A stretch of DNA of 64,000 nt from Sesamum alatum (lineage: Eukaryota; Streptophyta; Magnoliopsida; Lamiales; Pedaliaceae). Shown piece by piece: positions 12,292 to 24,741 of this stretch. A model generated the notes under the pieces. That model made no database searches and was not told where the DNA came from. It saw only the letters and a list, made by a program, of their open reading frames with translations. The translations under genes and the position numbers were made by a program. The stretch's first letter is position 1; the number at the start of each line of letters is the position of its first letter. Location: NCBI GenBank assembly GCA_034509735.1, contig JACGWO010000003.1, positions 8,246,001-8,310,000 on the forward strand, read 5' to 3'.

Positions 12292-15200
12292 TCATGAAAT
12301 TATATATATAAAAATAAAAATAATCTTTTTATGGTCAAATTTTATTATTGAATGATTCTTCTGTATTTATTGCTCCATATAGTTAACTAAGTCCAACCAT
12401 AATGTAACATATTTTGTAAAATATGAAATAATTTTTTAAAAAAGGAAAATTATTTTTTATATGAATTTATAATTTTACAATTGATTCTTTTGTATTGTTA
12501 CTTAAAAATAATAATTTAACTCCAAAAAGTAATTAAAATAAAATTTAAAATTTATTTATTATGCTTTTAATTTATCTCAAATACAAGCATAATTTATTAT
12601 TTATTATACTGTATGTACTAAATTAAAGAAAAATATCAACGAATTTAATAGTAAAGAAAAATTTCTACATTTTCTACAATTTATTTATTATGCTTTTAAT
12701 TTATCTCAAATACGTACAAGCATAATTTATTATTTATTAAGTTTTTCTGTCCGTGGTTAGCACATTGAAAAAAAAAATCCTACTAATTGTAAAAAAATAT
12801 TTTATTTATTATTTTATTTAGATTACATCAAATAAAAATAATTATTATATAAAGAACTAATTATTTATAATAAAACAAATTTATATAATTTATTAAAAAA
12901 ATAATTTATTTATTATGATTTGTGGTAAATATTTATTAAAAATAATAATTCAACTCCAAAATTTAATTTTCTCAAATACAAATAAATATATATTAAAATA
13001 TAATTTATTATGTATATAAAAATAAAAAAATAATCTCTTTGTGGTATAATTTATTTAAAATCATAAATAAATAATTTAAAACATAATTTATTATGTATAT
13101 AAAAATAAAAATATCTTGTTTTATTAAATTTACATTGAATGATTTCGTCAGTTTATTAAGCGCCAATTGTACTTTTTGTTACATTGTATTAAATTCTTTT
13201 ATCTCATCTGTCGTTCTGTAAATTTTTCTCAAATATATAATTTAAAACATAATTTATTATGTATATAAAAATAAAAACAATCTCTTTGTGGTCAAATTTG
13301 TAGTTTAATTAACTCCAATTCTTTTTACATTTTTAAGTAATACATTTAGAAAATAATTAGAAAAAATGTGAAAATTGAATGGACTCGCCAATTGGACATG
13401 TCCCAACAATAGAGAGTACTATATTGATACTTTGGTATGTTATTTTGATTAGCTAATTATGTATAAAGCAAAATGCTACAATTTATATAATAATTTAACT
13501 CCAAAAAGTAATTAAAATAGGTAAAATTTACTTGATATTTTGATGCTTTGGTATGTTATTTGGATTAGCTAATTATATATCTTAAAGCAAAATGCTACAA
13601 TTTTTATAATAATTGAACTCCAAAAAGTAATTAAAATAGGTCAAATTTATATCAAGCAGAACCTATCATAATATAAAAAATAATTGATTATTTATATAAA
13701 AGATATGAGTTCTCTATTTGTGGTTAAACTTATATGATCCTAAAAAATCATTAATATTGCATTTATTAATTAGTTTATGTGAATTTTGATCCTACTAATT
13801 GTACTCTTTTACATGTAATATATTTATTTAAAATACCACCTTAGAATACTGTAAATGCTATTAATACTCTAAAATTTAAATCATAAATTATTATGTATAT
13901 AAAAATAAAAATAATCTCTTTGTGGTCAAATTTTATTATTGAATGATTCTTCTGTATTTATTGCTCCATATAGTTAACTAAGTCCAACCATAATGTAACA
14001 TATTTTGTAAAATATGAAATAATTTTAAAAAAAAGGAAAATTGTTTTTTATATGAATTTACAATTTTACAATTGATTCTTCTGTATTGTTACTTAAAAAT
14101 ACTAATTTAACTCCAAAAAGTAATTAAAATAAAATTTAAAATTTATTTATTATGCTTTTAATTTATCTCAAATACAAGCATAATTTATTATTTATTATAC
14201 TGTATGTACTAAATTAAAGAAAAATTTCAACGAATTTAATAGTAAAGAAAAATTTCTACAATTTCAAAATTTATTTATTATGCTTTTAATTTATCTCAAA
14301 TACGTACAAGCATAATTTATTATTTATTTAGCATATTGAAAAAAAATCCTACTAATTGTAAAAAAATATTTGATTTATTATTTTATTTAGATTACTTCAA
14401 ATAAAAATAATTATTATATAAAGAACTAATTATTTATAATAATTTTCTTTTATAATTTATTAAAAAAATAATTTATTTATTATGATTTGTGGTAAATATT
14501 TATTAAAAAATAATAATTCAACTCCAAAATTTAATTTTCCCAAATACAAATAAATATATATTAAAATATAATTTATTATGTATATAAAAATAAAAAAATA
14601 ATCTCTTTGTGGTATAATTTATTTACATTGATAAATAAATAATTTAAAACATAATTTATTATGTATATAAAAATAAAAATCTCTTGTTTTATTAAATTTA
14701 CATTGAATGATTTCGTCATTTATTAAGCGCCGATTGTACTTTTTGTTACATTGTATTAAATTCTTTTATTTTATTTGTCGTTCTGTAAATTTTTCTCAAA
14801 AATATAATTTAAAACATAATTTATTATGTATATAAAAATAAAAATAATCTCTTTGTGGTCAAATTTGTAGTTTAATTAACTCCAATTCTTTTTACATTTT
14901 TAAGTAATATATTTAGAAAATAATTAGAAAAAATGCAAAAATTGAATGGACTTGCCAATTGGACATGTCCCAACAATAGAGAGTACTATTTTGATACTTT
15001 GGTATGTTATTTTGATTAGCTAATTATGTATAAAGCAAAATGCTACAATTTATATAATAATTTAACTCCAAAAAGTAGTTAAAATAGGTAAAATTTACTT
15101 GATATTTTGATGCTTTGGTATGTTATTTGGATTAGCTAATTATATATCTTAAAGCAAAACGCTACAATTTTTATAATAATTGAACTCCAAAAAGTAATTA

Positions 15201-17260
15201 AAATAGGTCAAATTTATATCAAGCAGAACCTATCATAATATAAAAAATAATTTATTATTTATATAAAAGATATGAGTTCTCTATTTGTGGTTAAACTTAT
15301 ATGATCCTACAAAATCATTAATATTGCATTTATAAAGTAGTTTATGTGAATTTTGATCCTACTAATTGTACTCTTTTACATGTAATATATTTATTTAAAA
15401 TACCACCTTAGAATACTGTAAATGCTATTAATACTCTAAAATTTAAATCATAATTTATTATGTATATAAAAATAAAAATAATCTCTTTGTGGTCAAATTT
15501 TATTATTGAATGATTCTTCTATATTTATTGCTCCATATAGTTAACTAAGTCCAACCATAATGTAACATATTTTGTAAAATATGAAATAATTTTTGCAAAA
15601 AAGGAAAATTATTTTTTTATATGAATTTACAATTTTACAATTGATTCTTTTGTATTGTTACTTAAAAATAATAATTTAACTCCAAAAAGTAATTAAAATA
15701 AAATTTAAAATTTATTTATTATGCTTTTAATTTATCTCAAATACAAGCATAATTTATTATTTATTATACTGTATGTACTAAATTAAAGAAAAATTTCTAC
15801 AATTTCTACAATTTATTTATTATGCTTTTAATTAATCTCAAATACGTACAAGCATAATTTATTATTTATTAAGTTTTTCTGTTCGTGGTTAGCATATTGA
15901 AAAAAAATCCTACTAATTGTAAAAAAATATTTTATTTATTATTTAATTTAGATTACTTTAAATAAAAATAATTATTATATGAAGAACTTATTATTTATAA
16001 TAAAACAAATTTTTATAATTTATTAATAAAATAATTTATTTATTATGATTTGTGGTAAATATTTATTAAAAAAATAATAATCCAACTCGAAAATTTAATT
16101 TTCTCAAATACAAATAAATATATATTAAAATATAATTTATTATGTTTATAAAAATAAAAAAATAATCTCTTTGTGGTATAATTTATTTAAATTGATAAAT
16201 AAATAATTTAAAACATAATTTATTATGTATATAAAAATAAAAATCTCTTGTTTTATTAAATTTACTTTGAATGATTTCGTCAGTTTATTAAGCGCCGATT
16301 GTACTTTTTGTTACATTGTATTAAATTCTTTTATTTTATTTGTCGTTCTGTAAATTTTTCTCAAATATATAATTTAAAACATAATTTATTATGTATATAA
16401 AAATAAAAATAATCTCTTTGTGGTCAAATTTGTAGTTTAATTAACTCCAATTCTTTTTACATTTTTAAGTAATATATTTATAAAATAATTAGAAAAAATG
16501 CAAAAATTGAATGGACTTGCCAATTGGACATGTCCCAACAATAGAGAGTACTATTTTGATACTTTGGTATGTTATTTTGATTAGCTAATTATGTGTAAAG
16601 CAAAATGCTACAATTTATATAATAATTTAACTCCAAAAAGTAGTTAAAATAGGTAAAATTTACTTGATATTTTGATGCTTTGGTATGTTATTTGGATTAG
16701 CTAATTATATATCTTAAAGCAAAACGCTACAATTTTTATAATAATTGAACTCCAAAAAGTAATTAAAATAGGTCAAATTTATATCAAGCAGAACCTATCA
16801 TAATATAAAAAATAATTTATTATTTATATAAAAGATATGAGTTCTCTATTTGTGGTTAAACTTATATGATCCTACAAAATCATTAATATTGCATTTATAA
16901 ATTAGTTTATGTGAATTTTGATCCTGCTAATGGTACTCTTTTACATGTAATATATTTATTGAAAATACCACCTTAGAATACTGTAAATGCTATTAATACT
17001 CTAAAATTTAAATCATAATTTATTATGTATATAAAAATAAAAATAATCTCTTTGTGGTCAAATTTTATTATTGAATGATTTTTCTGTACTTATTGCTCCA
17101 TATAGTTAACTACGTCCAATCATAATGTAACATATTTTGTAAAATATGAAATAAATTTTTTAAAAAAAAGAAAAATTATTTTTTATATTAATTTACAAAT
17201 TTACAATTGATTCTTTTGTATTATTACTTAAAAATAATAATTTAACTCCAAAAAGTAATT
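12292..17260. repeat. Satellite array, about 1.57-kb units, about 3.2 copies
   Basis: Units begin near 12292, 13878, 15452 and 17018. An anchor in each unit, AGTTAACTAAGTCCAACCAT, lies near 12380, 13972 and 15539, with one change near 17103. Within a unit the motif TTTATTATGTATATAAAAAT recurs several times, so the unit is itself built from sub-repeats. The array is extremely A+T rich with no coding content. It ends abruptly at 17260, where a LINE fragment begins. Confidence 0.9.
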
Positions 17261-17870
17261 TGCTGCATGGTCCTTTGAAGATTCCCCGGAATGTCTTTGT
17301 TCTTTGGTTGGCAATTTTGGAGAGGTTGTCAACGACGGATAAATCGTGGATGCAGCAATACGGGACTGGATGTGTGCTATGCAATGGCCATTATCAGGAA
17401 ACTCATACACACTTGTTCTTCGAATGTGAATTTTCCAGCCGGTGTCTTGCTCTGGTGAGGCAACAAATTCGCTGGAGCTGGCCGTATCGTGACTGGCAGA
17501 CGGAATTTCTTGGGCGGCGAGGCGATGGCGGGGAAATCATCTTGTTAATGCAGCCAACTGAGCTCTCTTGGCATCCTTGGTGTATCATGTGTGGCAAGAG
17601 CGGAATATGCGGAAATTCCAGAACAAGGCAGCGAGCCTGCGATAGTAGTAGCAATGGCGTTGGAGCAGATTCGTGAAAAGCTCGCGCATCACTTTGATCC
17701 CTCCTCTGTTGCTGTGGTGTCGGTCTTTAGAATATGGCGTATACCATGGCCTTAGACTCCTTTTTTTTTCTTTTGATGAACCTGGTGGTTCCTGGACCTT
17801 TAGTAGTTGAACATGTTGTATTCTGGTGTAAACGTTCATATCAATGCATTATTTACCTTTAACCAAAAAA
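17261..17870 (+). mobile_element. 5'-truncated LINE (L1-type) tail with zf-RVT domain
   Basis: The translated frame from 17261 to 17676 carries the zinc-binding reverse-transcriptase domain found near the C-terminus of plant non-LTR elements, with CVLCNGHYQETHTHLFFEC as the Cys/His core. About 190 bp of 3' UTR follow, ending in a short A-rich tail (AACCAAAAAA). The upstream RT and endonuclease are missing, as in typical 5' truncation at insertion. Its left junction is the satellite and its right junction is a Gypsy reverse-transcriptase sequence. Confidence 0.75.
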
Positions 17871-19551
17871 CATGAACAACATTTAAGGACAGTTTTACAA
17901 ATCTTGAGAGAAAAGCAACTGTATGCTAAATTTAGCAAATTTGAATTTTGGATGGAGGAGATTGCTTTCTTAGGGCATGTTGTTTCGAAGCAAGGGATAC
18001 AACCTGATCCGACAAAAGTTAAGGCTATTTTAGAGTGGGAGCCACCTAAAAATGCATCGAAAGTTCGCAGTTTTCTGGGATTGGCTGGGTATTACAGAAG
18101 ATTTTGTAAAAGATTTCTCTATTATTGCAAACCTTTGACAAATTTGTTAAAGAAAAATGCGTCGTTCAACTGGAATAACATGTGTTCAGAGTTTTCAAGA
18201 GTTAAAGAAAAGACTTACCTCAGCACCTATTCTTGTATTGCCATCTGGGAATGGAGGATATGTGGTATATACTGATGCTTCACGGCAAGGACTTGGATAT
18301 GTCTCGATGCAGCATGGAAGGGTTATAGCTTATGCTTCGAAACAGTTGAGGCCGGATGAATTAAACTATCCAACCCATGATCTGGAATTAGCAGCTATTG
18401 TGCATGCATTAAAAATCTGGAGGCATTATCTATATGGAGAGAAGTTTCAGATATTTACAGATCATAAAAGTTTAAAATATATTTCAACGCATAAAGAGTT
18501 GAATTTGAGGCAGAGAAGATGGATCGAGTTGTTGAAAGACTACGATTGTACTATTGACTATCATCCTGGAAAGGCAAATGTAGTTGCAGATGCTTTAAGT
18601 AGAAAGACGGTGGACCAACTAGTAGGTATGATTTGCTATAATATGGAGTATTTAATTGCCCTTAGAGCAATGAATATGAGTTTTAGTGTTGGTGATGATA
18701 TTTTATTTGCTACTTTGCAAGTGAAGGCCCCCCTTAGGGACAAAATTAAGAATGCACGGAATAGTGATCCGTACTTGCAGAAAATAAAAGTCAAGGTACA
18801 AGAAGGAAAGAACGCCCAATTTCTAATACAGGAAGATGGTATGTTATTAAATGGGAAGCTTATGTGTGTGCCGAATGTCGAGGAATTGAGAACGGAGATC
18901 ATGCACGAGGCGCACTATGCACCGTATGCTATGCATCCTGGCAGTACTAAGATGTATCGAGATTTGAGACCCTACTACTGGTGGTCAACAATGAAGAAAG
19001 ATGTCGCAGAGTTTGTGGCTAGATGTTTAACTTGTCAGCAGGTTAAAGCAGAACACCAAGCACTAGCCGGTAAGCTTCATCCTTTATCTATACCTGAATG
19101 AAAATGGGAAAAGATTACTATGGATTTTGTCATTGGATTACCACGTACGTTCAGGAAACATGATGCTATTTGGGTAATCGTGGATTGATTGAGTAAATCG
19201 GTTCACTTTTTGCCAGTAAGACAAAATGATTCTTTGGATAAGTTGGCTAAGTTGTATGTTTTTGAAATTGTAAGGTTACATGGAATCCCTACTTCTATAG
19301 TCTCCGACAGAGATCTTCATTTTACTTCTCATTTCTGGGGAAGCTTGCAAAGGGCATTAGGTACCAAATTGCACTTCAGTACAACATTTCATCCTCAAAT
19401 AGATGGACGATCAGAAAGGACCATCCAGACGTTAGAGGACATGATGAGAGCCTGCATGAATGAGTTCAGAGGAAACTGGGATGATCATTTACCACTGATG
19501 CAATTTGCATATAATAACAGTTTTCATTCTAGTATTGATATGGCTCCGTAT
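17868..19551 (+). pseudogene. Gypsy pol: RT C-terminus, RNase H, integrase N-terminus and core
   Basis: The RT end ([28 protein letters not shown]) is followed by RNase H ([28 protein letters not shown]). The integrase HHCC zinc region follows ([11 protein letters not shown]), then the DDE core (MDFVIGLP; VSDRD; the DGRSE glutamate). A frameshift occurs near 18175-18195 between RT and RNase H. In-frame TGA stops lie at 19099-19101 and 19186-19188; both look like single C-to-T or G-to-A changes. The reading stops at 19552, where the hAT element inserts. Confidence 0.85.
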
Positions 19552-20540
19552 TAGGGGTGGCAACGAGTCGAGCTCGAGCTCGATTTTGAAGGGTGTGGCT
19601 GTGGCTCGAGCTCGAGCTCGTAATTATTTGTATAATTTTTTTTATATTTTTTAATTATTAGTATAATTTTTTAATAAAATTATAGTATTATAAATTATAA
19701 TAGTATAGAATATGTATATATATAAATTAATTATTAGGACTTGTTAATTTAAAAAATTAGAAGAGATTACAAATAAATATTAAAATATAACATAGAATTT
19801 ATATGTGTCATATTAAAAAAAAATATTAAAACTTACTAAATTGTTGATTAAGCTTGTTGATTTCATTATTATCATCACCATCATCATCATCTTTAGATTA
19901 ATTCATGGGAATCACTAAGTTTTGACATAAATTTATAAGTAAAATTTATAGATTGTATAATGTATACTATGTATTTTGATATAAATATAAGACTCACAAA
20001 TAGATACAAAAATCATAAGTTAATTGTTAGGACTTGTTAATTTAAAAAAGTATAAGAGGTTATAAATAGATATTAAAATATAACATAAAATTTATATGTA
20101 TCATATTAAATAATTATTTTAAAGATAATATTAAAATTTACTAAATATTGATTAAGTTTATTTTTATATAAATTATTAAGGTTAAATGTATAAATAAAAG
20201 TACCAATACCATAATTTATTATTATCTAAAATAAAATGTATGATATTGATTAATAATTACAATATATGATCAATTTTGAGTATAAAATTGATAAAGTATT
20301 GAATATCAAATTAATATATAAAAATTCTAAACATAAAAAAATATATAAAAAATTTTTTAAAAAAAAAATAAAGAGAAAAGCTCGCGAGCCGCTCGCGAGC
20401 TTAACAAATAGAGAGAATTGAGCTCGAGCTCGAGCTCGAGCTGGCTCGAGTCGAGCTCGAAAAACTCAAGCTCGAGTCGAGCTCAAACTCGAGCTGGCTC
20501 GCGAAGCTCGCGAGCCGGCTCGACTCGTCTGCCACCCCTA
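19552..20540. mobile_element. Non-autonomous hAT element, 989 bp, nested in Gypsy integrase
   Basis: The terminal inverted repeats TAGGGGTGGCA and TGCCACCCCTA are flanked by a perfect 8-bp direct repeat CTCCGTAT (19544-19551 and 20541-20548), the hAT signature. Both subterminal regions are full of GAGCTC/CTCGAG repeats (19565-19620 and 20380-20525) and can pair into a long stem. The centre is AT-rich and non-coding, so transposase must come from elsewhere. Confidence 0.95.
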
Positions 20541-20548
20541 CTCCGTAT

Positions 20549-21165
20549 GAAGCTTTATATGAAGAAAATCCCGAAGTCCAATTTGTTGGGATGTTAAGGG
20601 ACTAAAGCATGAAAGGCCCCAAATTAGTCCAAGAAACGGTGGATAAGGTACAAATAGTTAAAAACTGTCTGAAGACAGCACAAAATTATCAGAAGAGCTA
20701 TGTAGATAAACAACGCAGAGAGATGGAATATGAGGTGGGAGAAAAAGTTTTTCTGAAAGTATCACCAAGGAGGGGAATCTTAAGATTCGGTAAGCAAGGA
20801 AAGTTAAGTCCGAGATATATTGGGCCGTATGAAATTATCGAGCGAGTCGGACCACTAGCTTATCGATTAACATTACCAGCAGAGTTGTCTCAGATACATG
20901 ATGTGTTCCATGTGTCCATGTTACGTCGATATCGATCTGATCCTAGTCATATCTTACGTGAACCGTAGATAGAAATATCAGAGGGATTAACGTACATAGA
21001 GGAACCAATAGAAATTTTGGATCGGAGTATAAAGAAGTTGAGGAATAAAGAAATACCAATAGTGAAGGTAAAATGGAGTCATCACTCTCCCATAGAAGCC
21101 ACTTGGGAGGTTGATGAGAGTATGAGAGAGAAGTATCCATATTTATTCTCTGAGCTGGTACGTTA
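20549..21165 (+). pseudogene. Gypsy integrase C-terminus and chromodomain
   Basis: This continues the integrase frame broken by the hAT element. It contains the GPY-type module (GPYEIIERVGPLAYRLTLP), then HDVFHVSMLRRY, and after a TAG stop near 20966 a chromodomain-like end (VKVKWSHHSP, ATWEV). Another stop lies near 20602. A chromodomain at the integrase end defines chromoviruses and is thought to steer integration toward particular chromatin. Confidence 0.8.
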
Positions 21166-21206
21166 ATTAAATTTTGGGAATGAAATTGTTATCAGGAGGG
21201 GAGAAT

Positions 21207-23667
21207 TGTGACGCCCACAAATTTTAATTATGGGATTAATTGATAATTATTTAAGAAATTTAGTTAATTAGTAGATATATTATAGATTAAATTGTGATCA
21301 TATTAAGACTTGAACGGAGTGAATTGGAGCTTTATATAATATTTGGGAGCAAATTATATTAATTACAAAATTAGAAAGGACATAATGGGTATTTTAAAAA
21401 AATTTATTAAAATTTCAAAAAAGAGTAGAAAAAGGTGGATAAGGATGTTTCTTTTATATTAACACACACCACATTTAACACACACTAACACTAAACACAC
21501 ACATATATTAAACAAAGTTTCGGCGAAAACAATAGGTAAGTAATTATTTTATTTTAATTAGTTTTAATTTATATAATTATATTATTTAATAAGTGTATTT
21601 ATTAAATGTTATTTATACTATTCGATTTAATGTTTAACCGAAAAATTTTATGAGTTTGAGTATTTATAAATTAGTACTAGGTTAAATGTCTCAATTGCAT
21701 TAGGGGTTTATAATTAATGGCTTAAACTGCTTAATTTACTAGATTTAATAATTTTTATAATTGATCGGCTTAGTTAATCGGGTTGAAAATTATATTTGAG
21801 AAATATCATAGAATTATATTTTAAAATGTTATACTTACTAAAGATGAGTATGTTTTGAGATAATTAAATCCAAAGTTGTTATTAAGAATGGTAGTTATAA
21901 TAGGATGAGGGGTTTAATGAAATATTGAGAGATTGGTGAAAAATATATATATATATATATATATAAATACTATTTAATATTTTATTTAGAAATTGACATT
22001 CTAGATATTAATTATACACATTATACCTTATGATAGGACACGAGGATAAAGTAGAGGATCAAACGACTTTATATTTGCTAACTAAATCTGTATAAGATCG
22101 AGATAAGTAAATAATTAGCACGATCTGTATATATTCATTTTCGTATTAGTGTTGTGTAAGCAAATAATTAGTGTTGATTATACATATTCCATATCTTATA
22201 TAAGTTGCATTTCTTGGTGATATTACGTTTACGTAAGTTTATGATTGTGCTGGAACTGGGCTATTATGAATTACGTGAGTGGTTGATGATTATTTCGAAT
22301 GATTGTATCGTGAAAGTGAAATGACGAACTATATTAAAATATTCTATTTGTGAATGATGTGTTGTTGCTGCTTATAAATGATAATATGTTGGTAGGGGCT
22401 ATTACTTGACTAGTTGGCTTATAAGAACGGTGATATGTGGAATTGAGGGAGTGATGGAAATGGAATGTAATTATGATATGAATACCTCTTGATGTTGTTG
22501 AATAGACTATGTGGCAAAATGAAATGAAAAGAGCTATGATGCGATATGAAAAGAGCTATGAAGCGAAATGAAAAGAGCTTTGATGCGAAATGAAAGAGTT
22601 ATGATGCGCAATGAGAGTGATGAGCCTGTGTGGCGTGTCAAGGAGATTCATTTAAAGATTATGAAATGAAAAGTGAGGTTGAATGGTGGAGAAAAATACT
22701 ATATCACATTTCTGGTAGGCCAACTAGGAAAAGACAAGTTTGGTTGATTGTTTTGTATGAGATGACTACGTGGAGAAATGAAATGAAATGTGCTTGATCA
22801 AGTTCATTATATTTTATATACATTGTTTGTTTTTATCTTGTTGATATAATTGAGGTGCGTGTATAGTTGGTGCTGATTATTTACTTATTGAGTTGTAGGC
22901 TCATTCCTCTGCTAACATTTTTCAGGTGTAGATTTTGTTGTGCCTACTCACGACAGCTAGGTCCACATTTTGCATCCCAGTCATGTCAGGCCAGTATGCA
23001 GTTTTCTCCTCATCGTAAATAGAAATAGCAGTCTCATTTTGGATTAAAAGCGAAAATGACATGTGAACTAATTATTTTTTTGTCGTACTTGATATATGTA
23101 TATGATCTTGTGGATGAGATGATAAATATGCTTGTTGTGTTGATGAAACTACATGTATATATACTTAACAGGGAATGGATTACGTGCATAACTACATGTA
23201 TAAACAGGGTTTACATTAAGTGTGATACTTATGGGAGATATAATCGCAGTGCCGTTAGAGTGTTCTGCACATAAGGTGGTAATCATGTGATTCGGTCCTT
23301 GCCTGATAGGGTCTTCACAGGCTTGATCTTTCTTTTAGTCAGCCAATATGATATGTTTTAAGTATTTGATCGATTTTCCAATATCAGTATTTTGTTTCAC
23401 GTGCACCCACTCATAGCATCACTAAGTTGTTGCTTACGTACTTTGAATTTCCTCCTCCAAATACAAGTGAAAACATGAGCAGATCAAGGTCTAGCTAACC
23501 TACGAAAGTGATCGTGGTGGTGTGCAAGGAGGTTGAACTTTTAGGTCATGTGATCTGGTGGCCGTTGGACTATTATTTTTAGGTGGGTTTTTGTTGTTAC
23601 AATTTCTGTTAGGTTGCGTCCCCGAGAATAGGGCCTAAAGTTGGGGTCCTACATTTGGGGCGTGACA
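21207..23667 (+). mobile_element. 3' LTR of the Gypsy element
   Basis: It starts TGTGACGCCC directly after the purine-rich tract ATCAGGAGGGGAGAA and ends GGGCGTGACA at 23667. It contains a TA run near 21945-21964 and the 22-bp tandem repeat at 22521-22618. Its last about 400 bp reappear inverted at 24742-25135. Confidence 0.8.
22521..22618. repeat. 22-bp tandem repeat inside the LTR, about 4.5 copies
   Basis: The unit is GAAATGAAAAGAGCTATGAT plus GC. Copies differ by one to three bases, and the fourth lacks an A. Confidence 0.85.
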
Positions 23668-24741
23668 TATTTTATTTAGTGTGAAATTCAAAATACATGA
23701 ATGATTATGGTACTTTTGTTTGTAATTCATCTTCCTTTCCATATCAATCTATCACAAAGCAGATACATAAATTTCAAAATCTTGCACTAGATATATAAAT
23801 TATTTCTTATATTTAATATTTAATAGAGGGAGCACGTGATTGGCATGTTCCCAAATAAATATTTAACGAAATTTGTGATTGGGACAAAAAAAAGTTGCAT
23901 ATTTTTGTGAATGATGAGACTGAATCGGGTGATTGCTAAAATAATGAGCCCAAAATCACATCAAGGGTAAGTTGTGGGACATAAATTGTAATTTTTTTTG
24001 TAATACATCCTTTTACATTGATACGTTTATATTTTAAAATATTTATTTTCCACACTAAACATGTCAGAAAGAAATATTTCTTAGATAAGAAAACTATATC
24101 AAGATTTTAAAAAATTGACATTTAAAAATATTTTCTTATATTTTAAAATTATGAAATGTCTTTGTTGAAATTTTAAACCCGAGAAGGGATCTTAGGTTCC
24201 GGTGTATGATTTAGGCACCATAAAAACCTCAATTACTCAAATCCCTAATTTGATACTTGTCACAAATTCAACTTAGTGTCCTTTGTTTCAATACTGTACA
24301 TAAATTCTTAGCTTTTTAAGTCATGTCATTCACCCGATTTATTGTGTTATTATTTATATCATACATATACTTAGAAGAAATAATATATGAAATGCCTAGA
24401 ATATACATAATAATAAATTGAAAATTACAAAATCCACATCATAAAACTACTTTCCACCATTATTGTCCGTTAGTGGAAAGATAAATACTATTGAATACTA
24501 CTGTTGAAAAATTTGGAGAATCCACCTTCTTGAATATAGTGTTGCGTAAAGAAATTACTTAATAGAATATATTTTTTCTGCCAGACTTACCTATATTGAC
24601 TTAATGGATTGTAGTTTGTTGTGATGCCAGCAAACATGGTATGTATAATAATTTAAAATTCCCAAAATATTTCTTTTAAATGTCCTATTGTGGATTCTAT
24701 TATTATTTGCATTTATTTTAAACTAATTATTACAGTCGTAT
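23668..24741. other. AT-rich DNA between two opposed LTRs
   Basis: About 1.07 kb with no gene or recognisable repeat. It separates the plus-strand LTR ending at 23667 from the minus-strand LTR ending at 24742. Confidence 0.5.

Larger units (their letters stand above)
17868..23667 (+). mobile_element. 5'-truncated Ty3/Gypsy chromovirus (Tekay/Del-like) with 3' LTR
   Basis: The order is end of reverse transcriptase, RNase H, integrase, chromodomain, polypurine tract (about 21191-21206) and 3' LTR (21207-23667). The 5' LTR, gag, protease and most of RT are absent. It is interrupted by a hAT element at 19552-20540. The LTR ends TGTGACGCCC and GGGCGTGACA suit Tekay/Del-type chromoviruses. Several stops and a frameshift make it inactive. 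Confidence 0.85.
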
